Source: Pseudomonadota bacterium (GTDB lineage Bacteria; Pseudomonadota; Gammaproteobacteria; Xanthomonadales; Wenzhouxiangellaceae). Taken from it: DNA of 64,000 nucleotides. The DNA lies in NCBI GenBank assembly GCA_013285445.1, contig CP053448.1, forward strand, positions 992,001 to 1,056,000, given 5' to 3'. The position numbers and the translations under genes were made by a program. Shown here one piece after another: positions 44,545 to 53,646 of the stretch (positions are counted from its first letter, which is position 1; the number at the start of each line of letters is the position of its first letter). Below the pieces are notes generated by a model that did no database searches, was not told the origin of the DNA, and saw nothing but the letters and a program-made list of their open reading frames with translations.

Positions 44545-46314
44545 TCAGTAGTCGGGTGTATGCGTCAGGGTCAGCCGTTCGTTGCCGGGCAGATCGGTCA
44601 GTACCTGGCGCTGGCCATCGGGCCAGTCGATGATGATCTCGTCGATCCGGTCATGTGTGCCGAGACCGAAGTGCAGGTCGCCATGGTGCTGTGACAGGTA
44701 GGAGTCGCCGGCAAGCACCTGGGCAGTCTGTACCTTCGGGCCGGTGCGCAGCTGTACGCGGGCCCCGACCGCGTGGGTGTTCCGGTGTTTCTGGCGCAGC
44801 CGCAGCGTGATCCAGTGGCCGATCGGTTCGGTGATGTTGCGCAGCAGCACCGGCTGGCTGCCGTGGATCATGATGACCAGGTCGAGTCGGCCGTCACCGT
44901 CGTAGTCCGCCTGGGCGCCGCCGCGGGCAACCAGCGGCCGCGCGTCGGGCCATGCGTACTCGGTGACGTCGACATAGCCGCGCTGACCGACGTTGCGGTA
45001 CAGCAACAGCGGCTGGGCAATGAGCCGGCTCGGATCGTTACGATCCTGCAGGGTATGACCGTTGGCGGCCCACAGGTCGAGTTGGCCGTCGTTGTCGAAG
45101 TCGGCAAAACCGGTGGCCCACCCCACCTGGCGCAGTGAGGAATAGCCGAGTCCGAGCATCTCGCCGACCTCCATGAACAGAACGCGTGGTGTTTGTGCTG
45201 TATCCAGACGCGTCATGTTCTCGAACAAGACGTTTTCCTGGGCCACCCAGTGGGTGATGAACAAATCAAGCAGACCGTCGCTGTTGTAGTCGCCGACTGC
45301 CAGCCCCATGGCGCCGCGGTAGTCGGCAGCCAGGGAGCTGGCGCCGATGTCGAGCAAGCCTTCCGGACGATTGTGAAACACTGCGTTTGACGAGACGTCG
45401 TTGGCCACGTACAGGTCAAGACGGCCGTCATTGTCAAAGTCGAACCAGACCGGCTGCAGCGAGCGGCCATCCGGGTTGGCGACACCGGCCTGCGTGGCGA
45501 TCTCGGTGAATGTGCCGTCGCCGTTGTTGCGGTAGAAACGGTTGGCGGCAGGCGAATAGGAGGACGGATTGAGTGTGTAAGGCACCTCGGTGTCGTACTG
45601 CTGGTCGGTGCGGTCGAGATCCTCTGGCCGGTAGTCGAATTCGACGTAGTTGGTGACGTACAGATCAAGCCAGCCGTTGCCGTTATAGTCGGCCCAGGCG
45701 ACGCCGGCGCCGAAGCCCGGATCACCGACGCCGGCCTGGGCGGTCACGTCGCTGAAGCCGCGGCCAGCGTTGTTGCGCAGCAGCACGTTTTCACCGTAGG
45801 CGCTGATGTAGAGGTCCAGAAAGCCGTCATTGTCGTAGTCACCCCAGGACGCGCCGAGGCCGTTGATCGCGATATCGACTCCCGCCTCGGCCGAGATATC
45901 GCTGAACGTGCCGTCGCCGTTGTTGCGGTAAAGCGCACAGCGTCCGTCGCCGCCGGTCACGAGGTTGCCGCGGAAGTTGACCAGAAACAGATCCGGGTCG
46001 CCATCATTGTCGTAGTCGCCCCAGGCCGCGCCTGATCCCATATCCTCGGGCAGCAGCGACTGGCGTATGGCGGGGAAATGGTCAAAATCGATTCCGGCGA
46101 TGTCGGAGACTGCCTCGAAGCGAAAACCGGCCATCTCGGCGCTGGCCTGGCGTTCGAGGGCGTGGGTGACGCCACGGGTCGGATCATCGTCGCTGCTGTA
46201 GGGGTCGACCGGGCCGGTCAGCTGCCAGACAATCAGGGAGAGGACGATGACCAGACCGGTCGTGATCAGGCCCCAGCGCAGCATCAGCCGGTGACGCCTG
46301 GTCAGCTCAGGCAT
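44545..46314 (-). CDS. CRTAC1-like FG-GAP/VCBS protein with ASPIC-UnbV domain
   Basis: Membrane-anchored extracytoplasmic beta-propeller protein of 589 residues. One N-terminal helix (about 13-31) is followed by many FG-GAP/VCBS repeats with DxDxDG calcium loops, such as WGDYDNDGDPDLFLVN, WGDYDNDGFLDLYIS and WADYNGNGWLDLYVTN. The C-terminal ASPIC/UnbV domain is seen in THDRIDEIIIDWPDGQRQVL. Function is not established for the family; calcium binding and adhesion or enzyme support are usual guesses. Its start overlaps the cytochrome gene's end by 8 bp. Confidence 0.88.
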   Translation of the reverse strand: MPELTRRHRLMLRWGLITTGLVIVLSLIVWQLTGPVDPYSSDDDPTRGVTHALERQASAEMAGFRFEAVSDIAGIDFDHFPAIRQSLLPEDMGSGAAWGDYDNDGDPDLFLVNFRGNLVTGGDGRCALYRNNGDGTFSDISAEAGVDIAINGLGASWGDYDNDGFLDLYISAYGENVLLRNNAGRGFSDVTAQAGVGDPGFGAGVAWADYNGNGWLDLYVTNYVEFDYRPEDLDRTDQQYDTEVPYTLNPSSYSPAANRFYRNNGDGTFTEIATQAGVANPDGRSLQPVWFDFDNDGRLDLYVANDVSSNAVFHNRPEGLLDIGASSLAADYRGAMGLAVGDYNSDGLLDLFITHWVAQENVLFENMTRLDTAQTPRVLFMEVGEMLGLGYSSLRQVGWATGFADFDNDGQLDLWAANGHTLQDRNDPSRLIAQPLLLYRNVGQRGYVDVTEYAWPDARPLVARGGAQADYDGDGRLDLVIMIHGSQPVLLRNITEPIGHWITLRLRQKHRNTHAVGARVQLRTGPKVQTAQVLAGDSYLSQHHGDLHFGLGTHDRIDEIIIDWPDGQRQVLTDLPGNERLTLTHTPDY

Positions 46315-48685
46315 CGTCGCTGATCATCACGGTGGCCGTGGCGCGATTCATCTCGGTGATGGGTGCGCGCATGTCGGCTTCCGGGCCGTACATGCGATCG
46401 AGAAAGTCGGGGTTGGCTTTCCGGTACCAGAGGATGGACTCGATGTGCAGCCGGCTGGCCCCGTCTTCCTCCCCGTCCGGCATGTCGAAAGCAATGGTCT
46501 CGCTGCGGCGTGGGCGACCTTCCGCATCGAATTCGGGCGGCCGGCCGCGATCGTCGCGGACCTCGGCGGCCATGCGCCGCAGCGTCACCGACGGGCACTC
46601 GAGCGGCAGTTCGACCCGGTCGGTCATGCCGGGGTAGACCGAGCGCGAATAGCTCTTGCCGACCAGGTCCCAGAGGTTGTGCCGGTCGATCAGTTCACCT
46701 TCACGGTCAAATGCATCCGCCTTGAACCAGGCGACCGGATCGACGACCGCGCCGCGCTCGTCGAGATGGCCGCTGTGGTAGAGGACTCGACCGAGGTCGT
46801 CGGTAACCCGCACTTCCAGCCAGCTTTCGATCATGTCCAGCGGTCCGGTCGGGAAATCGTGACCCGTCTTGTTGTTGGTCAGGATGACCTGGAAACGGGT
46901 ACGTTCACCGCGGGCGATGGTCTCTGGCGCGTCAATGGTCATGCGCACCACCGGTCCTTCGGTCCACTTGTCGGCGATTTCCGGGATCTCGATTTCACCG
47001 CGCAGCCACTGCTCGGTCAGGCGAACATGCTCGGCTGCCCCCTCGAGATCGTGCAGTGTCGGCAGGTACTGGTTGCCGCCGAGAAAACGGTGATTCCGGT
47101 GCTTGCCGTCGTCTGCAGCGCGATAGACGTCATGGCCGTCTCCCGCGGCCGGGTCGCGACTGTCGTTCAACGGCATGTGGCATTCGCGACAGTGAATGGT
47201 CTTGTCGGGATCGGCTTCGTCATGCCATCGGCTGCGTGCCCAGCTATCGTACTGGTTCTGACCCTGTACGCGGCCAATATCGGTGTTGAGATCGATGTCC
47301 ATGTACTGCTTGTGGCAGGCCGCGCAGAACTCAGGCGTCTTGTAGAGTGGCCGCGAGTAGCTCTCGATGTGGTGGCGCGGGTAGGCGCGGATCAGAAAAT
47401 CAGCGGTCAGTTCGGCCAGCGTGCCTTCGGCGCCTTCATGCAGGTAGGGCTGCGGCAGGCGAATCGTGAAGTCGGCATTGCCCTGAATATCAGCGTTGAC
47501 GATGCTGTGGCAGGAGACACAGGAAATGCCTTCCTCGAACCCGGTTGCGCTCAGCGTGAGGTTGCCGCTGTTCTTGGCTCCGCTGAACAAAGAAATCGGG
47601 TCGTGGCAGCCGGCACAGTAGCGAGTGTGCTCCGGCGAGGTTTCCTCGGCCATGACTTCCTGTACCACCTGAAACAGGTCATCCATGGCGGCGTAGCGAT
47701 GGGCGCTGGGCAGCCATTCCCGGTAGATCTGATCATGGCAGCTGCCGCAGCGTTCCGAGCCGGCCATTGCACGGGCCTCAAGCGCGCCATTGCGCTGAAT
47801 CCACTCGGCGGCCTCGCGCAGGATTCGCTCGCTCGCCGCGAGAGTCTCGGTTTTGCTCACGCCGGCTTGCTGCAGGGCGCGGCGGTGATGGGCAAACAGC
47901 CCCGAGTCATGGCCGGCATAGTGCTGCAGTCGAACCGATTCCGCCTCGGGGTTTTCCAATGCAGCCCGGTATGCCGATCGCTCCGGCTCGTCGAGCAGCC
48001 CGGCCAAGCGAGCCGTGAGTCCGTCCTGCCAGTCGCCGTAGTCAATCCTGGCGAGGCTGGGCGCAAACGGCCGATCCGGGCCGAAGCGCCAGTTGTAGTC
48101 GTCGGGAAAGGCCGTTTGCAGCTCGGCTGACGGGTGGCGGGCAGCCCAGACAGCGGCTGCGGCAAGCAATACGATGCTCAAGGCACCGCAACCAACCCAG
48201 AATACGCGCCGGGCACGCACGACCGGTTGTCGTGCAGCGCCGCGGCCGAGCGGCCTGAGCAGGATCGAGACCAGGTGCACCACGAACAGAACCGGCACGG
48301 CCATGCCGGCGAGCAGATGGGTCATGTCCCAAAAAGCCCCCAGCGCATCGCCAAACAGGGCCTGGGCAGTGACGGCAAGACCCGAAATCAGACAGAGGAG
48401 GGTCAGGAGTGCTGCTGCATAGCCGATGAGCTGGTAGTGGCTGAGATTGCCGCCGCGGCGGTTGCGCCAGTGGATCCACAGGTAGGCCAGCACGGGCGCT
48501 AGGGTCAGCACTCCAACAAGCGTGTGGATGATCAGCGCGGTCTGGGGCAGCGCCCCGAACGGCCAGAAGTAGATGATCAGCCCGCTCGCGGCCAGGAAAA
48601 CCAGAATGCCGGCAGTCGTCACGCTCAGGGGCGAGCGCCACTCGGTCGCGGTGTGCGTACGCGTTTGTTTGCCGGGTGAATTCAA
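46307..48685 (-). CDS. Membrane-anchored multihaem c-type cytochrome
   Basis: Protein of 792 residues. The N-terminal part has about five membrane helices (25-42, 48-72, 85-108, 120-146, 163-182) with histidines at 54, 72, 123 and 137 that could bind b-type haem. A periplasmic part follows with five CxxCH sites at about 313, 357, 389, 454 and 499 (CGSCH, CAGCH, CVSCH, CAACH, CRECH), resembling cytochrome c554-type domains. The last 250 residues look like a beta-rich domain (MTIDAPETIARGERTRFQVI). It probably carries electrons between quinone and a periplasmic partner. Coupled to the CRTAC1 gene. Confidence 0.85.
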   Translation of the reverse strand: MNSPGKQTRTHTATEWRSPLSVTTAGILVFLAASGLIIYFWPFGALPQTALIIHTLVGVLTLAPVLAYLWIHWRNRRGGNLSHYQLIGYAAALLTLLCLISGLAVTAQALFGDALGAFWDMTHLLAGMAVPVLFVVHLVSILLRPLGRGAARQPVVRARRVFWVGCGALSIVLLAAAAVWAARHPSAELQTAFPDDYNWRFGPDRPFAPSLARIDYGDWQDGLTARLAGLLDEPERSAYRAALENPEAESVRLQHYAGHDSGLFAHHRRALQQAGVSKTETLAASERILREAAEWIQRNGALEARAMAGSERCGSCHDQIYREWLPSAHRYAAMDDLFQVVQEVMAEETSPEHTRYCAGCHDPISLFSGAKNSGNLTLSATGFEEGISCVSCHSIVNADIQGNADFTIRLPQPYLHEGAEGTLAELTADFLIRAYPRHHIESYSRPLYKTPEFCAACHKQYMDIDLNTDIGRVQGQNQYDSWARSRWHDEADPDKTIHCRECHMPLNDSRDPAAGDGHDVYRAADDGKHRNHRFLGGNQYLPTLHDLEGAAEHVRLTEQWLRGEIEIPEIADKWTEGPVVRMTIDAPETIARGERTRFQVILTNNKTGHDFPTGPLDMIESWLEVRVTDDLGRVLYHSGHLDERGAVVDPVAWFKADAFDREGELIDRHNLWDLVGKSYSRSVYPGMTDRVELPLECPSVTLRRMAAEVRDDRGRPPEFDAEGRPRRSETIAFDMPDGEEDGASRLHIESILWYRKANPDFLDRMYGPEADMRAPITEMNRATATVMISDDA

Positions 48686-48788
48686 CGGTAATTGCAGGGC
48701 TTTGGGAGCGGCCGTAAAGTGGCCTGAATTTTACATCTTCCAGACCGGTATTGCGAGGACCGGGCCTGGAAAAGGGCGTGGGACACTG

Positions 48789-48951
48789 GCCCGCATTATT
48801 CATGAATTCACTCGCGCCCTTGCTTGCGCCTTGTCCGCACAGCGGATTTTTCTCCCTCGGAAATACAGCCTGGTATTCCGCTCGGTCGGAAAATCCGCTG
48901 TGCGAACAAACCCCTGCGCAATCATCGCGGCGACTCATGAATAATGCGGGC
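48789..48951. mobile_element. MITE-like element with perfect 17-bp terminal inverted repeats
   Basis: GCCCGCATTATTCATGA (48789-48805) is repeated perfectly inverted at 48935-48951. Inside, CGCACAGCGGATTTT (48836-48850) is mirrored perfectly at 48890-48904, and CGGAAATAC/GTATTCCG pairs near the centre. The whole 163 bp could fold into one long hairpin. There is no transposase, so it would be non-autonomous. The right end supplies the TAG stop of the SDR gene (48951-48953). Confidence 0.75.
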
Positions 48952-49664
48952 TAGAGGTTGCGCAGGTCCGCGAAATCGCCGGAATCATGATCGCGCTTGA
49001 GGCGGTCGAGCAAATCGAGGATGCGGTCGGCGGCTTCCCGGGGGCTGGGCATGTTCTCCGTGCCGCGAGCATCCTTGAGTTTCTGCACCGATGGGAACTC
49101 GCTGCTGTCGACTTCCTGGCACAGGTAGTCCTGCATGCCGGTATCGATCAGGCCTGGCGCGAGACTGATCAAGTGTGTGTCCGGCATTTCGGGCGCATAC
49201 AGTTTGATGAGGTTGTTGAGCGCGGCTTTCGACAGCGAGTAGCCACCCCAGCCATAGTGCATGTTGACCGCAGCACCGGAGGAGACCGCCACGACCTGGT
49301 CGACCGGGATCTGGCGTTCGATCAGCCAGTCGAGGATCATCTTGTTGGCCCACACGTTAACGCGCATGAGGTGTTCGAGGTCGTGCACGTCGGTGTGGGA
49401 AATCTCCTGAATCCGGCCCAGGATGCCGGCGTTGAGGACCACCAGGTCAAGCCGCAGGCAGTCCGACAGCAGGCGTTCAAGCCCTTCCTCGAGATGGTTG
49501 AGGTTGCCGATGTCCTGTTTGCGGTCACGGATACCTTCTTCGTCGTGGGCCGCCAGGGGGCAGCCGCGCCGGCTCATGCCCCAGACAATGGCGTCACGGT
49601 CGAGCAGCGCTTCGGTCAGCCCCAGGCCCAGGCCGCTGCTGTTGCCCGTAATGAACACATTCAT
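48951..49664 (-). CDS. Short-chain dehydrogenase/reductase
   Basis: Rossmann-fold oxidoreductase of 237 residues. The cofactor loop FITGNSSGLGLGL, the NAG motif LVVLNAGILG, the catalytic serine in VAVSSGAAV and YSLSK are present. Substrate unknown. The stop codon lies at the edge of the MITE-like element, so the original C-terminus may have been a little different. It starts six bases after the S9 peptidase gene and shares its operon. Confidence 0.85.
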   Translation of the reverse strand: MNVFITGNSSGLGLGLTEALLDRDAIVWGMSRRGCPLAAHDEEGIRDRKQDIGNLNHLEEGLERLLSDCLRLDLVVLNAGILGRIQEISHTDVHDLEHLMRVNVWANKMILDWLIERQIPVDQVVAVSSGAAVNMHYGWGGYSLSKAALNNLIKLYAPEMPDTHLISLAPGLIDTGMQDYLCQEVDSSEFPSVQKLKDARGTENMPSPREAADRILDLLDRLKRDHDSGDFADLRNL

Positions 49665-49670
49665 TGTTGC

Positions 49671-52043
49671 TTACTCTCTCCCGATGGTGCGTTCGAACAG
49701 ATTCAGGATACGCCAATACTCGTCGCGCCAGCTATCCGGACGGGCGAAACCGTGCCCCTCCATTGGATACGACGCCAGTTCCCAGTGGTCTTTCTCGAGT
49801 TCGATCAGACGCTGCGCCAGCCTGACCGAGTCCTGATAGAAAACATTTGAATCGAGCATGCCGTGGGCGATCAGCAGGTGGCCGTCCAGGCCCTCGGCAA
49901 ACTCGATCGGCGAGCTGCGCCGGTAGGCCTCCGGGTCGATCGCGGGTGTGTTGAGGATGTTCGAGGTGTAGAAGTGGTTGTAGTGCGCCCAGTCGGTCAC
50001 CGGCCTGAGTGCGGCACCCGCCTGGAAGACCTCGGGCGCCTTGAACATCGCCATGAAGGCCATGAAGCCGCCGTAGGAGCCGCCGTAGACGCCGATGCGT
50101 TCGCGGTCGGCGTCGTGGTTGTCGACCAGCCAGTCGACGCCGTCGATCAAGTCCTCGAGCTCGGGCGTGCCCATCTGGCGATAGATTGCCGTGCGCCAGT
50201 CGCGCCCGTAGCCGGCGCTGGCGCGGAAATCCATGTCGAGCACGTGGTAGCCGCGCTCGGTGAGCAGATTGTGAAACATCTGCTCGCGAAAGTAGTTCGG
50301 ATAGCGCGACCAGGTGTTCTGCAGATAGCCGGCGCCGTGGACGAACAGCACGACCGGGTATTGCTCGCCCCCGTGGGCGGGTTCGCCGCGCGCCGGGTAG
50401 AACTTCGACCAGACCGGGCGGTCGACGTGGCTCGAGGGCACGCCAACGATCTCGGGCTGCTGCCACTCGATCGCCTTGAACCGCTCGCCGCGCGTGTCGG
50501 TCAGGGGATCGAGCTCGCCGGTGTGGAGATCCACCAGGGCGGCCTGTGGGGGCAGGTAGGCCTCGGAATAGCGCACCAGCGCCTGCTCGCTCGCGCCCGG
50601 CATGACGGTGAAGGACTCGATGCCCTTGTGTTCAGTGATGCGCTCGAGCTCGTCGCCAACCAGGTCCAGGCGGTAGAGGTCGTATGCGGTCGGATGGGAA
50701 CGGTTGGCCAGCATCAGCACTGCCGCCCCGTCCGCGTTGATGACCGGGGAGTCGACCTCGAACGCTCCGTGCGTGTGCTGTCGAGGTGAACCGCTGCGTG
50801 CGCCCACCGTGTAGAAATGACTGTAGCCGGATTCCTCCGACAAGAACCACAGCGTTTCTGAGTCCGGCAGCCAGCCGAACTGGTTGAACGACCAGTTGAT
50901 CCATGCCGCGTCGGTCAAGCGATGGCGATGCTCCAGAACCGGTACTTCGGCACTGACGTCGACCACGGCCAGCCAGCGATCCTTGTTGTCGATCGCGCGC
51001 AGCTGCACGGCCGCCAACTTGCCTTCGGCGTGCCATTCGATACTGTCGATGTTGATCTCGCGCAGCTCGTCTTCGCCGATTGGGTCGATACCCTGTTCCT
51101 GTTTGAGTTCGGCCAGCGGATCGCTGTCGATGCCCGGCAGATGCCCGAAGTCCAGTTCGTGTTTTGCCCGGTTGTCCAGATCAAGCAGCCAGAGCTGGCC
51201 GGGCGCCGGCGGATTGCGGCCCACGCGCGTGCGCACGTCCTCGACGTCGATATAGCCTGACTGCGTGACGTAGTGGGGCATTCGGCCGTCCTTGCCCTCG
51301 TCATGGCCGGCCGTCTGAACGGCCAGCAACAGCCAGCGGCCGTTTGGCGACAGGGCCGAGGCGCCGGGTTCCATGTCCGCGCCCAGGTACCAGGGAGCAA
51401 CCGAGCGACTGGTGTCTTCGGCTGCTGCCTTCTCGGCCTCGCTGCGCGCTTCCCGCTTGTCTTCGACCTGGTCGCGCAGGCTTTCAAACAGACGCAGCTG
51501 CATTCGGGCCAGGTTGTCGTCGGGCTCGGCATCCGGCTCGTCTTCGAAGCGCAGGTCGGTCACCGGCCAGCTCAGGCGATCGACCAGGTCGTGGACCCAC
51601 CACTGGCTGCCGCGGAGAAAGACAACTCGTTCACCTTCGGGGCTGAAAACCGGCGCGCTGTCGGTTGCGCTGTCACGGGTGAGCTGCACCAGATTCCCGT
51701 CGCCGGGCTGACGGACAAACAGGTTGCCGTTGCGCACGAACACGAAGCGCCCGGTCTGCGGGTGGTAGACCGGGTTGGCACCGTCGATGCCGGCCTGTTC
51801 GGCGTAATCGACCAGATGATCCTCACCGCTGGCCAGGTCGATACGACGGATGTCTCGAAGTTCGCTGTCTTTGCGCTCGACGAGATAGTAGATCGCTTCA
51901 CCATCGAGCTGCCACCAGGTCTGTTCGACCGGCGGCCCGATCCACTGCGGGTCGGCCATGATCTGTTTCAGCGAGGGAGTCTGGGCAATCGCCGACAGCG
52001 GCGCCAGGAGCATCAGAACGATCGTGATTGGTCTGGACTTCAT
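49671..52043 (-). CDS. S9 family prolyl oligopeptidase-like peptidase, exported
   Basis: Exported serine peptidase of 790 residues, DPP4-like. ATG 52043 gives a signal peptide (MKSRPITIVLMLLAPLSAIA) and removes 14 non-signal residues of the longer frame. The N-terminal beta-propeller runs to about 520. The catalytic domain shows GVYGGSYGGFMAFMAMF (nucleophile), HGMLDSNVFYQDS (aspartate) and PMEGHGFARP (histidine), plus FVHGAGYLQN for the oxyanion hole. It likely trims proline-containing peptides in the periplasm. Confidence 0.92.
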   Translation of the reverse strand: MKSRPITIVLMLLAPLSAIAQTPSLKQIMADPQWIGPPVEQTWWQLDGEAIYYLVERKDSELRDIRRIDLASGEDHLVDYAEQAGIDGANPVYHPQTGRFVFVRNGNLFVRQPGDGNLVQLTRDSATDSAPVFSPEGERVVFLRGSQWWVHDLVDRLSWPVTDLRFEDEPDAEPDDNLARMQLRLFESLRDQVEDKREARSEAEKAAAEDTSRSVAPWYLGADMEPGASALSPNGRWLLLAVQTAGHDEGKDGRMPHYVTQSGYIDVEDVRTRVGRNPPAPGQLWLLDLDNRAKHELDFGHLPGIDSDPLAELKQEQGIDPIGEDELREINIDSIEWHAEGKLAAVQLRAIDNKDRWLAVVDVSAEVPVLEHRHRLTDAAWINWSFNQFGWLPDSETLWFLSEESGYSHFYTVGARSGSPRQHTHGAFEVDSPVINADGAAVLMLANRSHPTAYDLYRLDLVGDELERITEHKGIESFTVMPGASEQALVRYSEAYLPPQAALVDLHTGELDPLTDTRGERFKAIEWQQPEIVGVPSSHVDRPVWSKFYPARGEPAHGGEQYPVVLFVHGAGYLQNTWSRYPNYFREQMFHNLLTERGYHVLDMDFRASAGYGRDWRTAIYRQMGTPELEDLIDGVDWLVDNHDADRERIGVYGGSYGGFMAFMAMFKAPEVFQAGAALRPVTDWAHYNHFYTSNILNTPAIDPEAYRRSSPIEFAEGLDGHLLIAHGMLDSNVFYQDSVRLAQRLIELEKDHWELASYPMEGHGFARPDSWRDEYWRILNLFERTIGRE

Positions 52044-52146
52044 TGGATTCGCGAACGATGGATTGACCGGGCGCGCTCCGCCCACAAGGCAGGGACCGCC
52101 GCCGGTTGGTCAGGATACAGCAGATCGACCGCGCTCAGGCAAGCGC

Positions 52147-52174
52147 TTCACGCCGCCGGAAAGCAAGTTACAAT
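52147..52174 (+). promoter_or_regulatory. Predicted promoter of dedA-like gene
   Basis: TTCACG at 52147-52152 and TACAAT at 52169-52174 have 16-bp spacing, about 30 bp before the DedA-family start. Confidence 0.45.
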
Positions 52175-52203
52175 TTCGTGACAATGGAGGGAGTTGCGAT
52201 TGC

Positions 52204-52797
52204 ATGGAACAGGCAGCTGGCTGGTTGCAGCCTGCGGCAGCACTGGTCACCGGCTATCCGTATCTGGTCTTGTTTGTGGGCCTGCTGCTGGTCGGGGAGG
52301 TGGTGCTGCTGCCGGCACTTTTCCTGGCGTCGACGGGGCGGCTGGACTGGTTGTGGGTGATCCTGGTCGCGATTGTCGCAACGGTGCTATCCGATCTGGC
52401 CTGGTACCTGCTCGGCCGTTGGTACCCGGCGCGAATGCTTGATCGCCTGCGTGAGCGGCAGCCGCCGGATCGCGTCGAGCGTCTCGAAGTGCTGTTCCGG
52501 CGCCAGGGCCCCAGGTTGCTCTACCTGTCAAAGTTTGTCTATGGCACCCGCATCGTTGCCCAGGTGCTGGCTGGCGCGCTCAATATGCGCTTCGGCCTCT
52601 ACATATCGGTCAACCTGCTCGGCGTGGTCACGGTGGTGTTGTGCCTGGCCGGCCTGTCGTGGGCGGTGGTCGGATCGGCGCGACAGCTGGAAGAACTGCT
52701 GCAGCACATCGAGCTTGCCTTCCTGCTGTTGCTGCTGGCCGCGGCGTCGGCTTACCTGACTTTCGGGCAATGGGTGAGGCAGCGATGGTTTCGGTAG
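52204..52797 (+). CDS. DedA/SNARE-associated family membrane protein
   Basis: Inner-membrane protein of 197 residues with the DedA layout: hydrophobic N-terminal hairpin (PYLVLFVGLLLVGEVVLLPA), a small domain with LLGRWYPARML and SKFVYGTRIVAQVLAG, then two C-terminal helices. DedA proteins act in membrane homeostasis and lipid-carrier recycling. ATG 52204 is the only sensible start; the GGAGGG site lies 11 bases upstream, which is slightly far. The longer frame to 51958 overlaps the S9 gene and is not used. Confidence 0.8.
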   Translation: MEQAAGWLQPAAALVTGYPYLVLFVGLLLVGEVVLLPALFLASTGRLDWLWVILVAIVATVLSDLAWYLLGRWYPARMLDRLRERQPPDRVERLEVLFRRQGPRLLYLSKFVYGTRIVAQVLAGALNMRFGLYISVNLLGVVTVVLCLAGLSWAVVGSARQLEELLQHIELAFLLLLLAAASAYLTFGQWVRQRWFR

Positions 52798-53477
52798 TCA
52801 TCGCGGCCTACAACGAGGCGGCGACTGTTGCCGAATGCGTGCGCTCGGTGATCGGGCACCCGCAAGTCAACGAGGTGGTCGTGGTCGATGACGGTTCGAG
52901 TGATGCGACCTCGGCCCGCGCGCAGGATGCCGGCGCGACCGTCGTCCGGCTGTCGGGCAACCGCGGCAAGGCCGCGGCGCTGGATGCAGGCGTGGCAGCT
53001 GCGCAGGGTAGTATCCTGCTGTTTCTGGATGCCGACGTGACCGGGCTCACGCCGGCCGCCGTATCCCGCATCCTTCATCCGGTGCTGGCCGGTGAAGTCG
53101 ATCTGCACGTCGGCATCCGGGCACGCAAGACGTTGTGGCTCAATCGCCTGCTGCACGTGTTCCCGATCATCGGCGGCGAGCGCGCGCTGACGCGCCAGTT
53201 GTGGCAAATGGTGCCCGAGCGGCACAAGCGCGGCTTCCGCATCGAGATTGCCCTGAACCACACCGCGAAGCGGCGCGGCAACGGCATGGACTTCGCGCTG
53301 ATCGAAGGACTGACCCATCGCACCAAGGAACGCAAGCTGGGTCTCTGGCGCGGAGTCCGGCTGCGCATGCGCATGATCGGCCAGCTTGTTGCGGTTACCT
53401 GGAGTCTCTATGTCGTTGAAGGCCTGCGCGAGCGTATCGGGTCAGGCCGGCGCGGCGCGGTTCGCGATCGCGGTTGA
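52785..53477 (+). CDS. Family 2 glycosyltransferase
   Basis: GT-A enzyme of 230 residues. MVSVVIAAYNEAATVAECVRS opens the nucleotide-sugar fold, VVVVDDGSSDATS gives the first acidic motif and LLFLDADVTG the metal-binding DxD. It lacks membrane spans. ATG 52785 with GTGAGG just before it is preferred to ATG 52770. It overlaps the DedA gene by 13 bp and is probably translated with it. Acceptor unknown. Confidence 0.85.
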   Translation: MVSVVIAAYNEAATVAECVRSVIGHPQVNEVVVVDDGSSDATSARAQDAGATVVRLSGNRGKAAALDAGVAAAQGSILLFLDADVTGLTPAAVSRILHPVLAGEVDLHVGIRARKTLWLNRLLHVFPIIGGERALTRQLWQMVPERHKRGFRIEIALNHTAKRRGNGMDFALIEGLTHRTKERKLGLWRGVRLRMRMIGQLVAVTWSLYVVEGLRERIGSGRRGAVRDRG

Positions 53478-53582
53478 TGACGGCCACCGGGCCCGGTCCG
53501 GAGTCGTCGCGTCCGGCCAGGGGGTGCCGCGCCCGGTCAGGGTCAGTGCCGGGCGCTGTGCCCGAGGTCCGGTGGCCTTGTC

Positions 53583-53611
53583 TTGATACCGCCATGAAAA
53601 AGGCATACAGT
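53583..53611 (+). promoter_or_regulatory. Predicted promoter of the Asp-box propeller gene
   Basis: TTGATA at 53583-53588 and TACAGT at 53606-53611 with 17-bp spacing lie 36 bp before the ATG at 53647. Just upstream a GGCCACCGG/CCGGTGGCC inverted repeat (53482-53490 and 53569-53577) brackets the end of the GT2 transcript. Confidence 0.5.
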
Positions 53612-53646
53612 GAACCCGACTCGATCGATGGTCCGAGGATCTGCCC

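Noticed and set aside
53482..53577. 9-bp inverted repeat GGCCACCGG/CCGGTGGCC bracketing 78 bp after the GT2 gene
   Set aside because: The loop is too long for an intrinsic terminator and chance is possible in such GC-rich DNA; only mentioned in the promoter entry.
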